Assembly (NCBI RefSeq): GCF_002804065.1 | Contig: NZ_CP024955.1 | Location: 1,674,001 to 1,738,000 of the forward strand | DNA length: 64,000 nt | Reading direction: 5' to 3' | DNA from: Kyrpidia spormannii | GTDB taxonomy: Bacteria; Bacillota; Bacilli; Kyrpidiales; Kyrpidiaceae | Program-made: the position numbers and the translations under genes | The notes under the pieces: model-generated | What the model was told of the DNA's origin: nothing | Seen by the model: the letters and a program-made list of their open reading frames with translations, nothing else | Databases searched by the model: none | Part shown: one piece after another, positions 1 to 8,091 of the stretch | Layout of the letters: every line of letters begins with the position of its first letter | Position numbering within the stretch: the stretch's first letter is position 1

Positions 1-395
1 TGTAAAGGCGGCCGATCGGTAAAAGGAGCCAGGGTCAGGGGATCGGCCCCCCAGATCATCAGGGCGGCGCCCCGAAACACAATATCCACCCCGATGGTGA
101 TGATCACCACCGACAACAGGTCAATGCGCCGAGCCGGCCGGATCACCGCTCGTTCCATGACGATGCCCAGGAGCACCGCCGCAGCGGTCCCGGCCAACAC
201 CGACACCCACAAGGCCGCCCCGTGCATGTGGAGAGAGGCCGCCGTGAGCGCCCCGACGGCCGCGAATTCCCCTTGGGCGAGGTTCAGGATGCCCGTCACG
301 CTGAAGGTCACCACAAACCCGACGGCGATCAACGCGTAAATCGAGCCGATGGTCAAACCCGAAAAAAACAGTTGCAACAATGACGCTCCGCTCAC
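1..395 (-). CDS. livH: Branched-chain amino acid-type ABC transporter permease LivH, N-terminal part
   Basis: This is the inner-membrane permease of a HAAT-family ABC importer, which forms the channel with LivM and receives substrate from LivK. The gene starts at a GTG (393-395) after a GGGGAGGGG stretch and runs off the left edge of the window, so only about 131 residues are present. Reading this frame gives the family hallmark near residues 17-40: a first membrane helix IYALIAVGFVV, then FSVTGILNLAQGEF. More hydrophobic helices follow. It begins 25 bases after livK and is probably co-transcribed with it and with the hpa genes upstream. Substrate cannot be read from the permease. Its place behind a 4-hydroxyphenylacetate cluster suggests an aromatic acid rather than an amino acid, which is inference. 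Confidence 0.85.
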   Translation of the reverse strand, partial: MSGASLLQLFFSGLTIGSIYALIAVGFVVTFSVTGILNLAQGEFAAVGALTAASLHMHGAALWVSVLAGTAAAVLLGIVMERAVIRPARRIDLLSVVIITIGVDIVFRGAALMIWGADPLTLAPFTDRPPL

Positions 396-420
396 CGGCC
401 ACCCCTCCCCGCGCTCTCCT

Positions 421-1620
421 CTATTCCTGCAGCAGCGTCCACTTGCCGTCCACCACTTTAATCAAAGCCAACGCTTCTTTAGTGAGCCCGTTGTGATCGG
501 CGGGGTTAAAAGTGAACACACCGGTACATCCGACAAAATCCTTGGTGTTGTTTTCGACATAGTCTCTAATTTTCTGATGATCTCCGCCTACAGCACCCAC
601 GGCCTTGGCCACAATGTGGATGGCATCCCAGGCGTGGCCTCCGAACGCATTGGCCGGGTACCCAAACTTCTTCTCAAAATCGTCCTTATACTTCAATAAA
701 ACGGCTTTCTGCTTGTCCGTGTCGGGCAACTGATTCGCCACCAACAGTTTGGAGGCCGGGAACACGACGCCATTGGAAGCCGACCCGGTTTGTGTCAAGA
801 AGTCCTGGTTGGCAATTCCATGACTATGGATGAGCGGTACCTTAAAGCCAAGCTGGGCAAAATTTTTCGTGGCAATGGACGCCCCAGGCGGAATGCCGTA
901 GATAATCACCGCTTGCGGGTTCGCGTTTTTGATCCGGGTTAACTGCGGGATCATGTCTTTATCTGTGGGAACGTAACTTTCAAAGGCAACCCCTTGGATC
1001 CCGAATTTCGGGGCCAGGGCTTCAAAAGTGTTCTTCCCCCCTTGTCCAAAATCGTCCGAGGAGCTCAGCCATCCTACTTTGGTGATGTTTTGAGACTTCA
1101 GATAAGCGAGGATCCGTTCCACCACGAGATTGTCCCCTTGGGGCAGCTTGAACACCCAGGGCTTGACCGGCGTCGCAATTCGCTGATCAGCGGCAAGGGA
1201 GAAAAAGGGGACTTTAGCCTGCTCGATGGTGGGAATCAAACCCAGGCTGATGGCGCTCGTGGTGCCACCGATCACGGCCGACACGTGGTCTTGGTCCAGA
1301 AGTTTCTTCAGATTCAGAACGGCCTTTGTCGGGTTACTCTCGTCATCGTAGGTGATCAGTTGAAGTTTCTTGCCTCCGACGCCCCCAGAGGCATTGATTT
1401 CATCCACCACCATCTGGAGGGTGTCACGTTCTGGGCGTCCCAAGGAAGAGGCCGGCCCTGTGACCGAGAGCTCGGCGCCGATCTTAACCGTATCCGAAGG
1501 CGCCCCTCCCCCTGGAGAAGCACCCTGCCCGCCTCCGGAGCTCGCCGGGCTGCCTCCACAACCCGCCAACCCCAAAGCCAAAGCAAGGGTTGGAATAATC
1601 ATACGGAATTTTTTGATCAC
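421..1620 (-). CDS. livK: ABC transporter substrate-binding lipoprotein, LivK/amide-binding family
   Basis: This is the extracellular solute-binding protein of the importer whose permease follows at once. The 399-residue product starts at GTG after a GGGGGAG ribosome site. It has a lipoprotein signal peptide with lipobox LAGC and the lipidated Cys at residue 21, then a Gly/Ser-rich tether, then a type I periplasmic-binding fold (Peripla_BP_6) over about residues 45-395. Motifs such as KIGAELSVTGPAS, the SAVIGG region and the FVGCTGVFTFNP segment are typical of LivK-like proteins. It lies 66 bases after hpaE, behind a strong hairpin. Co-location with hpa genes suggests uptake of 4-hydroxyphenylacetate or a related aromatic acid. 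That substrate is inferred, and branched-chain amino acids remain possible. Confidence 0.85.
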   Translation of the reverse strand: MIKKFRMIIPTLALALGLAGCGGSPASSGGGQGASPGGGAPSDTVKIGAELSVTGPASSLGRPERDTLQMVVDEINASGGVGGKKLQLITYDDESNPTKAVLNLKKLLDQDHVSAVIGGTTSAISLGLIPTIEQAKVPFFSLAADQRIATPVKPWVFKLPQGDNLVVERILAYLKSQNITKVGWLSSSDDFGQGGKNTFEALAPKFGIQGVAFESYVPTDKDMIPQLTRIKNANPQAVIIYGIPPGASIATKNFAQLGFKVPLIHSHGIANQDFLTQTGSASNGVVFPASKLLVANQLPDTDKQKAVLLKYKDDFEKKFGYPANAFGGHAWDAIHIVAKAVGAVGGDHQKIRDYVENNTKDFVGCTGVFTFNPADHNGLTKEALALIKVVDGKWTLLQE

Positions 1621-1650
1621 ATTGATCTCCCCCTACCCATCGCAGGATGT

Positions 1651-1682
1651 GGGCGAAGCGGGGGAAGCTCCCCGCTTCGCCC
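1651..1682 (-). terminator. Strong hairpin between hpaE and livK
   Basis: Thirteen-base perfect arms (1651-1663 and 1670-1682) enclose a 6-base loop, starting five bases after the hpaE stop codon. No T-run follows on the minus strand, so it is a poor intrinsic terminator. It may be a partial terminator, or an mRNA-stabilising or processing hairpin that sets hpaE and livKH to different levels. Confidence 0.5.
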
Positions 1683-1686
1683 CGAC

Positions 1687-3168
1687 CTATTGACCAAATT
1701 TCGGGATCGGATGGTCAGACAGCGCCACATGAATCGTTTTTAACTCGGTGTAAAACTCGAAACTGTAGTGGCCACCTTCCCGGCCGATCCCGCTAAGTTT
1801 GCTCCCGCCAAAGGGAGTGCGCAGATCTCGGACATTCTGGGAATTGACCCACACCATTCCCGCCTCCAGACCCAGAGCCATCCGGTTCGCCCGGTCCAGA
1901 TCCTTTGTCCATACGTAAGCTGCAAGGCCGTATTTCACATCGTTCGCCATCCGGAGGGCTTCGTCTTCCGAATCGAAGGGGATCACTGTCATAACGGGGC
2001 CAAAAATCTCTTCTTGGGCGATCCTCATATCGTTTCTCACATCCACGAACAAGGTGGGCTGCAAATAATTCCCCCGGGGGAATCCCGGATGCCTGGCCCC
2101 TCCCACCAACATTTTCGCCCCTTCCTCCTGCCCCAGGGCGATATACCCCATCACCCGCTCCAAATGATCGGCGTGAATCAGCGGCCCCACTTCGGTGCGG
2201 TCGTCCATGGGGTCTCCCACCCGAAGATTTCGCACCCGGGAAGCCAGGGCGTCCACGAAGCGATCGTACAGATCCCGCTGGACGAACACCCGGGAGCCAG
2301 CGGTGCACCGCTCTCCATTCAGGGAGAACAGGCCGAAGATCGCCGCGTCCACTGCCCGGTCAAAATCGGCGTCCGCAAAGACCACCACCGGGGACTTGCC
2401 GCCGAGTTCCATGGAAAAACGTTTCAGCGTGTCTGCACCATTTTTCATGATCAACTGGCCGGTGACCGTTTCCCCGGTAAAAGAGATAAGCTGAACACCA
2501 GGATGCTTCACCAAGGCATCCCCCGCGGTTTCTCCAAACCCATTGACCATGTTGAACACGCCGGCGGGCAGCTCCGTCTCGTGGATGATCTGGCTCAGGG
2601 CAAAAGCCGTCAAGGGCGACCATTCCGCCGGTTTGAGAACGCAGGTGTTGCCCGACGCCAGACACGGAGCGATCTTCCAGGTCTCCAGCATCAAAGGCGT
2701 GTTCCAAGGCGTAATGAGCCCGGCCACCCCCACCGGGCGGCGAACGGTATAGTTCAGGAATCGATTGTCCAAGGGGTATGACTCTCCGGTGATGCGAACG
2801 GCCATTTCCGCAAAAAAATCAAAGTTCTGGGCCGCCCGCTCGATCTGCCCCTTCGTCTGGTGGATCGGGATTCCAGTGTCAAGAGACTCCAGATATGCCA
2901 TTTCGGCGCTGCGCCGGCGCAACCCTTCGGCGATCGCCCGGAGAAACCGGGCCCGTTCCGCCGCCTTGAGCCGCGGCCAGGGGCCTTCATCGAAGGCCCG
3001 GCGGGCGGCAGCCACCGCCCGGTCCACATCCTCGGCCAGCCCTTCGGCCACTTCGGTGATCACCTCGCCGGTAGCCGGATTGACTGTTGGGAACACGCGG
3101 CCTGACACGCCGTCGGTAAACGCGCCTCCAATGTAGTGCTTAATCGGCAAAATCGTCTCCTGGGTCAC
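1687..3168 (-). CDS. hpaE: 5-carboxymethyl-2-hydroxymuconate semialdehyde dehydrogenase (HpaE)
   Basis: This NAD-dependent aldehyde dehydrogenase oxidises the ring-cleavage product of homoprotocatechuate, 5-carboxymethyl-2-hydroxymuconate semialdehyde, to the diacid. The 493-residue length is usual for the ALDH superfamily. Visible catalytic elements are PWN with Asn156, MELGGKSP with the general base Glu254, and GERCTAG with the nucleophile Cys288. The open frame extends about 108 codons further upstream. The GTG at 3166-3168 is preferred because translation from it begins at the conserved N-terminus (KHYIGGAF) and it overlaps the hpaG stop by four bases (GTGA). The best family match by eye is HpaE/HpcC. 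Context (hpaB, hpaD, hpaG) strongly supports that over a generic betaine- or DhaS-type enzyme. Confidence 0.88.
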   Translation of the reverse strand: MTQETILPIKHYIGGAFTDGVSGRVFPTVNPATGEVITEVAEGLAEDVDRAVAAARRAFDEGPWPRLKAAERARFLRAIAEGLRRRSAEMAYLESLDTGIPIHQTKGQIERAAQNFDFFAEMAVRITGESYPLDNRFLNYTVRRPVGVAGLITPWNTPLMLETWKIAPCLASGNTCVLKPAEWSPLTAFALSQIIHETELPAGVFNMVNGFGETAGDALVKHPGVQLISFTGETVTGQLIMKNGADTLKRFSMELGGKSPVVVFADADFDRAVDAAIFGLFSLNGERCTAGSRVFVQRDLYDRFVDALASRVRNLRVGDPMDDRTEVGPLIHADHLERVMGYIALGQEEGAKMLVGGARHPGFPRGNYLQPTLFVDVRNDMRIAQEEIFGPVMTVIPFDSEDEALRMANDVKYGLAAYVWTKDLDRANRMALGLEAGMVWVNSQNVRDLRTPFGGSKLSGIGREGGHYSFEFYTELKTIHVALSDHPIPKFGQ

Positions 3169-3932
3169 CGCTGCTCCCCCCTCTGTAAAGTCTCCTCCGC
3201 CACAACCCAATTCTCCAATGTCCCAACTCCCGGGATCTCCAATCTCATGCGGTCTCCGGGCTCCACCCGACTGATCCCCTTGGGCGTGCCGGTGAGGATC
3301 AGGTCCCCGGGCTGAAGCGTCATGAACGAACTCAGGTAAGCAATGAGTTCCTGCACAGAATAAATCAGTTTGGATGTGTGGCCGCTCTGGCGCAGCTCCC
3401 CGTTGACGTAGGCAGCCAGGTCCAGATCGTTCGGATCCGGAATCTCCTCTCGATCCACGAGAAACGGTCCCACCGGGCCAAAGGTGTCCCATCCCTTTGC
3501 CCGAATGGGCGGGCGGTACATATCCCGGATAAAATCCCGCACCGTGACATCATTCACCACGGTGTAACCACCGACCCAATCCAGGGCTCTAGATTCCGGG
3601 ATTCTCCGGCCGGGACGTCCGATGACCACTCCCAACTCTACCTCGTAGTGCATAAACCGCACTCCACTCGGATACACCACCGGCGTTCGGTGCCCGGTCA
3701 GACTTGTGGGAGGTTTGAAGAACAACACCGGTTCCGGGGGTTTCTCCAGTCCAAGCTCCTCAGCATGGTCCGCGTAATTCAGTGCGAGACCAATAATCTT
3801 GCTCGGCTGGACCGGGGGCAGCCAGACCACCCTTTCGGGGTCGTGATCCCGCCCCGCCTCATCCCATAAAGCGCCGTCCTTCCACTCTCCATCGTGGATC
3901 CGGCCGTCCGCTATGAATCTCGCTCGCTTCAT
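3165..3932 (-). CDS. hpaG: Fumarylacetoacetate hydrolase family isomerase/decarboxylase (HpaG)
   Basis: This is the FAH-fold enzyme expected to decarboxylate and isomerise 5-carboxymethyl-2-hydroxymuconate towards 2-oxohept-3-ene-1,7-dioate in 4-hydroxyphenylacetate breakdown. The product has 255 residues. It carries the signature IGLALNYADHAEEL near residue 50, the metal-binding HYEVELGVVIG near residue 95, VVNDVTVRD near residue 128, and LTGTPKGISRV near residue 218. Escherichia coli HpaG is a tandem duplication of about 430 residues, whereas this is one FAH domain. No second copy is in the window, so one protein either does both steps or works with an unseen partner. It overlaps the aldolase gene upstream by ATGA and hpaE downstream by GTGA, which implies tight translational coupling. 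Confidence 0.83.
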   Translation of the reverse strand: MKRARFIADGRIHDGEWKDGALWDEAGRDHDPERVVWLPPVQPSKIIGLALNYADHAEELGLEKPPEPVLFFKPPTSLTGHRTPVVYPSGVRFMHYEVELGVVIGRPGRRIPESRALDWVGGYTVVNDVTVRDFIRDMYRPPIRAKGWDTFGPVGPFLVDREEIPDPNDLDLAAYVNGELRQSGHTSKLIYSVQELIAYLSSFMTLQPGDLILTGTPKGISRVEPGDRMRLEIPGVGTLENWVVAEETLQRGEQR

Positions 3933-4846
3933 GATTCACTCCGTTCCTTCGCCAACAGGCCGTACTTGGCCAGTACGGTGCGAATCTTTTCTTGGTTCTC
4001 CGGCGACGGTTCACACAGAGGCGGCCGTAGCCTCGGGTGAATCATCCCCGCTAACCCCATGGCATATTTGAGAGGCCCAGGATTGGTTTCCACGAACAGG
4101 ACGTCGTTCAATTCGAGAAGCTGGTAGTGCAAATCCCGGGCTTCTTCCCAGCGCCCGGCGGCGGTGAGATCGTATAGCCGCGCAACCTCACCAGGGAGAA
4201 GATTCGCCGTAGCACTGACGTGACCCGCTCCCCCCAGACACAACATGGGGTAACACAGGGTTTCGATCCCCGAGTAGACGAGAAAGTCTCGGCCACTCAA
4301 ATGAAGCACCCAACTCACTTGCTCAAAATTCTTGTTCGATTCCTTGATCCCGATAATGTTCTTGCTCTCTCGCCGGAGCCGGGCCACGGTACCGGGCTCC
4401 ATGTTGGCCGCCGTCCGGCCCGGAATGTTGTAGATGATGACGGGAATATCGACCTCGTCCGCCAACGCCCGAAAATACCGATACAGTCCCTCCTGGCTCG
4501 GGCGGTTATAGTACGGAACGATGACCAAAGCGGCATCGGCGCCCAGTCGCTGGGCGTGCCGGGTGAGTCTCAGGGTTTCTTCGTAATTGTTCGTTCCCGT
4601 CCCGGGAACCACCGGCACCCGGCCTCCCGCGTGACGAATAGCCGTCTCGATCACGTATTCCCGCTCCTCCAGGGATAGAGAACTGGGTTCACCGGTGGTT
4701 CCGGTACAAGAGATTCCGTGACTTCCGGATTCGATCTGAAAGTCGATGAGCCTCTGAAAGGTTTTCTCGTCAAAGCGACCTTCCTCATCAAAGGGCGTAA
4801 CCAAAGGGACGATCGACCCCTTGAGTCTGTCGATGTCCGTGGACAT
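3929..4846 (-). CDS. DapA-family aldolase, probable 2,4-dihydroxyhept-2-ene-1,7-dioate aldolase (HpaI-type)
   Basis: This is a class I (Schiff-base) aldolase of the DHDPS/N-acetylneuraminate lyase family, 305 residues. Visible features are GTTGE at residues 49-53, PYYNRPSQEG at 111-120, the catalytic Tyr139 in YNIPGRT, and the Schiff-base Lys168 in GIKESNKN. A second, bona fide dapA sits with asd and dapG at about 10.1-11.0 kb, so this copy is unlikely to serve lysine synthesis. A DapA subgroup found in 4-hydroxyphenylacetate clusters (the TIGRFAM class called HpaI-NOT-DapA) is held to cleave 2,4-dihydroxyhept-2-ene-1,7-dioate to pyruvate and succinate semialdehyde. No HpcH/HpaI class II aldolase is present here, which fits. 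It starts two bases after gntR and overlaps hpaG by ATGA. Confidence 0.8.
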   Translation of the reverse strand: MSTDIDRLKGSIVPLVTPFDEEGRFDEKTFQRLIDFQIESGSHGISCTGTTGEPSSLSLEEREYVIETAIRHAGGRVPVVPGTGTNNYEETLRLTRHAQRLGADAALVIVPYYNRPSQEGLYRYFRALADEVDIPVIIYNIPGRTAANMEPGTVARLRRESKNIIGIKESNKNFEQVSWVLHLSGRDFLVYSGIETLCYPMLCLGGAGHVSATANLLPGEVARLYDLTAAGRWEEARDLHYQLLELNDVLFVETNPGPLKYAMGLAGMIHPRLRPPLCEPSPENQEKIRTVLAKYGLLAKERSES

Positions 4847-4849
4847 GGG

Positions 4850-5518
4850 TCAACCTCCTTCCCTTTGCCAGATCTGAAAGGCTTCCACAGTCCGCAGTTT
4901 GTGCCGGCGCACAAAGGTTTCGATCTCTTCGGGGGCCGCCTGCGCCGCGAGAAGCTCATAGATTCGGCGGTGCTCCGCCAAAGACTCCTCACCTCGCCCG
5001 GGAATCACCATGAAAATATTGCGGCGCACGGCGTCCACCTTGGCTCTCAAATTGCGAATGTTGTCCAGCAGACAGGCATTCCCGCACCTCTGAACGGTCA
5101 CCCAGTGAAATTCCCGGTTCAGCCGGCCAAATTCCATAAAATCCATTCCCGCCAAGGCCCTTTCCATCTCCAAGAGCATCTCCTGAAGTTGCCCTAGATC
5201 TTCTTTGGTCAGATGGGGGCTTGCCGCCGACGCGGCGTATCCTTCCAGTACGGCGAGTACGGACAACGTCTCCACGTAGGCTTCGGGATTGATCGGCGCC
5301 ACCCGCACCCCGCTGTACCGTTGGTACTGCACCAAGCCCTCCGCCTCCAACCGCCGGATTGCCTCCCGGACGGGGGTCTGGCTCACTCCGAGTTCCCTGG
5401 ACAACTCGTCGATGATGAAGCGATGCCCCGGGCCGTACCGCCCTTCCAAAATCCGCTGCCGAATTGTCTGATAGGCCACTTCTTGCTTGTTGACGCCCGT
5501 TTCAAGTCCCTGTTTCAT
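4850..5518 (-). CDS. GntR-family transcriptional regulator with FCD ligand domain
   Basis: This is a cytoplasmic DNA-binding regulator of the FadR/FCD subfamily, 222 residues. Residues about 10-75 form a winged helix with the GntR signature LSRELGVSQTPVREAIRRLEAEGL. Residues about 85-215 are an all-helical FCD effector domain whose conserved histidines (for example FHWVTV and AEHRRI) can hold a metal and an organic acid. It sits inside the hpa cluster and is the obvious candidate to sense 4-hydroxyphenylacetate or a pathway intermediate and control hpaB and its own promoter. The ATG at 5518 lies only about 8 bases from a good -10 box, so the mRNA may be leaderless. No alternative start with a ribosome site was seen. 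Repressor or activator status cannot be told from sequence. Confidence 0.85.
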   Translation of the reverse strand: MKQGLETGVNKQEVAYQTIRQRILEGRYGPGHRFIIDELSRELGVSQTPVREAIRRLEAEGLVQYQRYSGVRVAPINPEAYVETLSVLAVLEGYAASAASPHLTKEDLGQLQEMLLEMERALAGMDFMEFGRLNREFHWVTVQRCGNACLLDNIRNLRAKVDAVRRNIFMVIPGRGEESLAEHRRIYELLAAQAAPEEIETFVRRHKLRTVEAFQIWQREGG

Positions 5519-5525
5519 ATCTCAA

Positions 5526-5555
5526 ATTATATAGGATAAAATATAGGATCGTCAA
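5526..5555 (-). promoter_or_regulatory. gntR promoter with overlapping 12-bp direct repeat
   Basis: On the minus strand TTGACG (5550-5555) and TATAAT (5526-5531) are 18 bases apart. The last base of the -10 is only seven bases before the gntR ATG, so transcription should start at or next to the ATG. The spacer and -10 box contain a 12-base direct repeat, ATCCTATATTTT then ATCCTATATAAT, which could be an operator, possibly for autoregulation. Confidence 0.65.
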
Positions 5556-5572
5556 TGAAAAATCACGTCGAT

Positions 5573-6568
5573 TCAATCATGCGCGATCTGCGGCGGAAGA
5601 ACCATCGTCTCCGGAGCCGTCACGGGCAACAACTCTCCGGTAAGCACCGATTCCACCGCCATGGCCTCATTGAACCATCGCCTCGGGGCCGCCGCTCCCC
5701 AGAATGTCTGCCGCATGGGATCGCTAATCTTCCACTGCACTGGACGCCAATCCGGATCGGCGATCAAATAATCCCCGGTGAACAGCTCAATGCGATTCCC
5801 ATCTGGGTCCCGGAGATATAGGAAAAACGCATTGGTGGTTCCATGCCGACCCGGTCCTCGCTCGATGTTTGTGTAATACCCTTTTGCAGCGAGAACATCG
5901 GCAATGCGGAGGATGTGCTCCCGACCGTCCACGACAAAAGAGGCGTGATGGATCTGAGGTCCCGTGCCCATGGAGATCGCCAGATCGTGAGAGGTCGCCT
6001 TGCGCCTCAACCAGCTTCCCCACAGCCTGGGCGGGTCATCATCGGTCACCGTATATTCAGAACACTGAAACCCAAGTTCCCCGGTGTACCAATCGTAGGC
6101 CCGCTGAACTTCTGGAGTGAAAAAGTTGACATGATCGATGCGCAGGATATTGGCGCCCCGGTGCAAATCGAAGCGCTGGAGGTACCACTCCACCTCTTCC
6201 ATTCCGGCGAAAAACTCAACGGGAAATCCAAAGGGATCCTGGACCCGAAAGGCCAACCCCTGGCCTTGTTCCTCCCCATCCTCCATCCAGCGCACAGTCA
6301 GCCCTTGGCCTTCCATAAAGGTCGCCGCCGCCCTCACCTCGTCGTCCGAGCGAACCCGAAAAGCCACGTGTGACACTCCGGGGGATGGGGATTTCGTCAA
6401 CACGAGGGAATGATGAAATCGGTCCTCATATCCCCGCAAATACATCCGCCGTTCATCCGAAGCCGTCTCCACAAACCCGAGGGTTTCGACATAAAAGGCC
6501 CGGGCGCGGTCGAGATCGGTCACGCGGTACTCCACATGGGCGGTTCGCAGGATTTCAAAATCCCTCAC
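5573..6568 (-). CDS. hpaD: 3,4-dihydroxyphenylacetate 2,3-dioxygenase (HpaD), vicinal oxygen chelate type
   Basis: This extradiol ring-cleaving dioxygenase opens homoprotocatechuate next to the hydroxyls. It has 331 residues in two VOC/glyoxalase modules, about residues 5-125 and 140-265. The 2-His-1-Glu metal site is visible as His146 (IDHVNFF), His207/208 (IHHASF) and Glu261 (GNRIELFTGDY). The spacing resembles that of the Fe/Mn homoprotocatechuate dioxygenases of Brevibacterium and Arthrobacter, not the LigB-type HpaD of E. coli. Two GTG codons compete as start. The second (6566-6568) stands ten bases from GGAGG, while the first abuts it, so the second is preferred. It is the second gene of the hpa operon, directly after hpaB. 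Confidence 0.87.
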   Translation of the reverse strand: MRDFEILRTAHVEYRVTDLDRARAFYVETLGFVETASDERRMYLRGYEDRFHHSLVLTKSPSPGVSHVAFRVRSDDEVRAAATFMEGQGLTVRWMEDGEEQGQGLAFRVQDPFGFPVEFFAGMEEVEWYLQRFDLHRGANILRIDHVNFFTPEVQRAYDWYTGELGFQCSEYTVTDDDPPRLWGSWLRRKATSHDLAISMGTGPQIHHASFVVDGREHILRIADVLAAKGYYTNIERGPGRHGTTNAFFLYLRDPDGNRIELFTGDYLIADPDWRPVQWKISDPMRQTFWGAAAPRRWFNEAMAVESVLTGELLPVTAPETMVLPPQIAHD

Positions 6569-6585
6569 GGTGTTCACTCCTCCCG

Positions 6586-8040
6586 TCAGTCGTCATTGCG
6601 ATACAAAAACTGCCTCACCCGCTTTTTGATGTCTTCGTGGTCATACCACTGGTACAATGCGCCGGCCATGCGAACCGGGTCGCCGAAGAAAAACCGTTCA
6701 TACAACACCTGCCGGCCTCCAAAGGTGCTGACGGCGATGTCCCAAGCGAGCCGGAACAAACGAATCCGCTCGTCGGCATTGGCGTTGCGGCCCTGGTAAT
6801 AGTGATCGATATCCGGGCGAATGGGACTGTTCATGTCCGCTTCGGTGGGAATGGCCATCAGACCCCCGGCTCCCAGCAACTGCAGAATCTCGACCAGTTT
6901 CGGGTAGATCCGGGGGAAGAGATTGCGCGCTGCGTTCAGCGGCTTGAAATCCGGAGTCATAATCCCCCAGCGATCGACCGAGGCGTCCACTTCGCTCGCC
7001 CTCTGGAAGGCTTTCATGGCCTCCACGGTCATGATGATCTTCGCAAGTTTCTCTTGAACGTGTTGGAATTGTCCGATTCCGATCATGTCGGTCATCAGGC
7101 TGGCGACGCCGAGGATAAATTCGGCTTTGGCGATGTCTTTCACCATCACCTGGTACGTCATGTGGACCACGGCGTTGGTCTCCATGTACATCCGGTTTGC
7201 AAGCTCCGGGCTGTCCAACAGGAACACGCGGTCCCAGGGCACCAACACATCGTCGAAAACCACGACGGCATCCATTTCTTCGAAACGGGCTCCAAGGGGA
7301 TGGTCAAAAGCCGGTTTTCCGTAATCGAAGGTTTCCCGGCACAGGAACCGCAGCCCCGGCGTGCTGAGAGGTACCGCAAAAGCGTAAGCGTAGGGCCGGT
7401 CTTCCTCGGTGGATCGCACCACTGTGGATGGGAAGACCAAAAGTTCATCCGCCAAGGGCAGGGTAGCCAGCATCCGCGCCCCCCGGACAATGATCCCGTC
7501 TTTCGTTTTGTCCACTACCCGGGCGGCCACGTAGGGATCCGGCTGGCCGGCGGCCCCCGCTGCCCGGTTCACCTGGGGGTGAATCAACGTATGAGTCGTG
7601 CACAGATCATTCTCCCGGACATACTCGTAATAAGCCCGGATATTTTCCCCAAACCGCGGATCGTTTTCGGCGAAAAAGTCTGACGCGGCGGCCAAAGCCA
7701 TGAGGTCGCTGTTGAGGTAATCCGGGGACCGCCCCATCATGCCTCCGGAATAGTCCGCCCAATGTTTCATCATCGTGCGCCGTTTGATCAGATCCTCCAC
7801 CGTCTTCGGTTGGAGAAACGACATGCCCACCCGCTCTCCGCTTTTCGGGGAGATGTACGTCATCTCATCGATCAAGGCCGGATCATTCTGCATATCATAC
7901 AAATGCGCGACACTTCTGGCGATGTTCCGAAACGCCGGGTGCTTGGTGATCCCTTCAGTGATCTTTTCCCCGTCGATCCAGATCTCCCGCGGGTTCCGAT
8001 CCAAATCGTCCAAGTACTGTTGCCCTGTTCGGATCCCCAT
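6586..8040 (-). CDS. hpaB: 4-hydroxyphenylacetate 3-monooxygenase, oxygenase component (HpaB)
   Basis: This FADH2-dependent hydroxylase converts 4-hydroxyphenylacetate to homoprotocatechuate, the first step of the pathway. The product has 484 residues and the acyl-CoA dehydrogenase-like fold of HpaB/PvcC proteins. Recognisable stretches are RTGQQYLDDL at the N-terminus, THTLIHPQVNR near residue 150, DDVLVPWDRVFLL near residue 275 and FGGRQVLYERFF near the C-terminus. The frame stays open 38 codons upstream, but ATG 8038-8040 has a GGGGAG site at good spacing and matches the family N-terminus. The flavin reductase partner HpaC is absent from the window and must be encoded elsewhere or replaced by a general reductase. 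It is the first gene of the operon and has its own promoter and candidate operator. Confidence 0.9.
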   Translation of the reverse strand: MGIRTGQQYLDDLDRNPREIWIDGEKITEGITKHPAFRNIARSVAHLYDMQNDPALIDEMTYISPKSGERVGMSFLQPKTVEDLIKRRTMMKHWADYSGGMMGRSPDYLNSDLMALAAASDFFAENDPRFGENIRAYYEYVRENDLCTTHTLIHPQVNRAAGAAGQPDPYVAARVVDKTKDGIIVRGARMLATLPLADELLVFPSTVVRSTEEDRPYAYAFAVPLSTPGLRFLCRETFDYGKPAFDHPLGARFEEMDAVVVFDDVLVPWDRVFLLDSPELANRMYMETNAVVHMTYQVMVKDIAKAEFILGVASLMTDMIGIGQFQHVQEKLAKIIMTVEAMKAFQRASEVDASVDRWGIMTPDFKPLNAARNLFPRIYPKLVEILQLLGAGGLMAIPTEADMNSPIRPDIDHYYQGRNANADERIRLFRLAWDIAVSTFGGRQVLYERFFFGDPVRMAGALYQWYDHEDIKKRVRQFLYRNDD

Positions 8041-8069
8041 CGTTCCACTCCCCTTTTTGATAACCTGGC

Positions 8070-8091
8070 TTCGTATCGAATGATATACGAA
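8070..8091 (-). promoter_or_regulatory. Candidate operator of the hpaB promoter
   Basis: This is a perfect inverted repeat: TTCGTAT (8070-8076), an 8-base spacer, and ATACGAA (8085-8091). It covers the -10 box of the hpaB promoter. Binding there should block transcription initiation. The GntR/FCD regulator in the same cluster is a candidate ligand, but its own promoter carries a different repeat. Confidence 0.55.

Noticed and set aside
121-402. 93-residue minus-strand frame near the left edge
   Set aside because: It is a shadow. The frame shifted by one base gives clear LivH sequence from GTG 395.
3169-3492. 108-codon upstream extension of the HpaE frame
   Set aside because: It overlaps hpaG out of frame, while GTG 3166-3168 gives the normal ALDH N-terminus.
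6370-7683. 437-codon plus-strand frame opposite hpaB and hpaD
   Set aside because: His/Pro/Gly/Arg-rich antisense frame in GC-rich DNA, with no recognisable domain. The minus strand has intact hpaB and hpaD.
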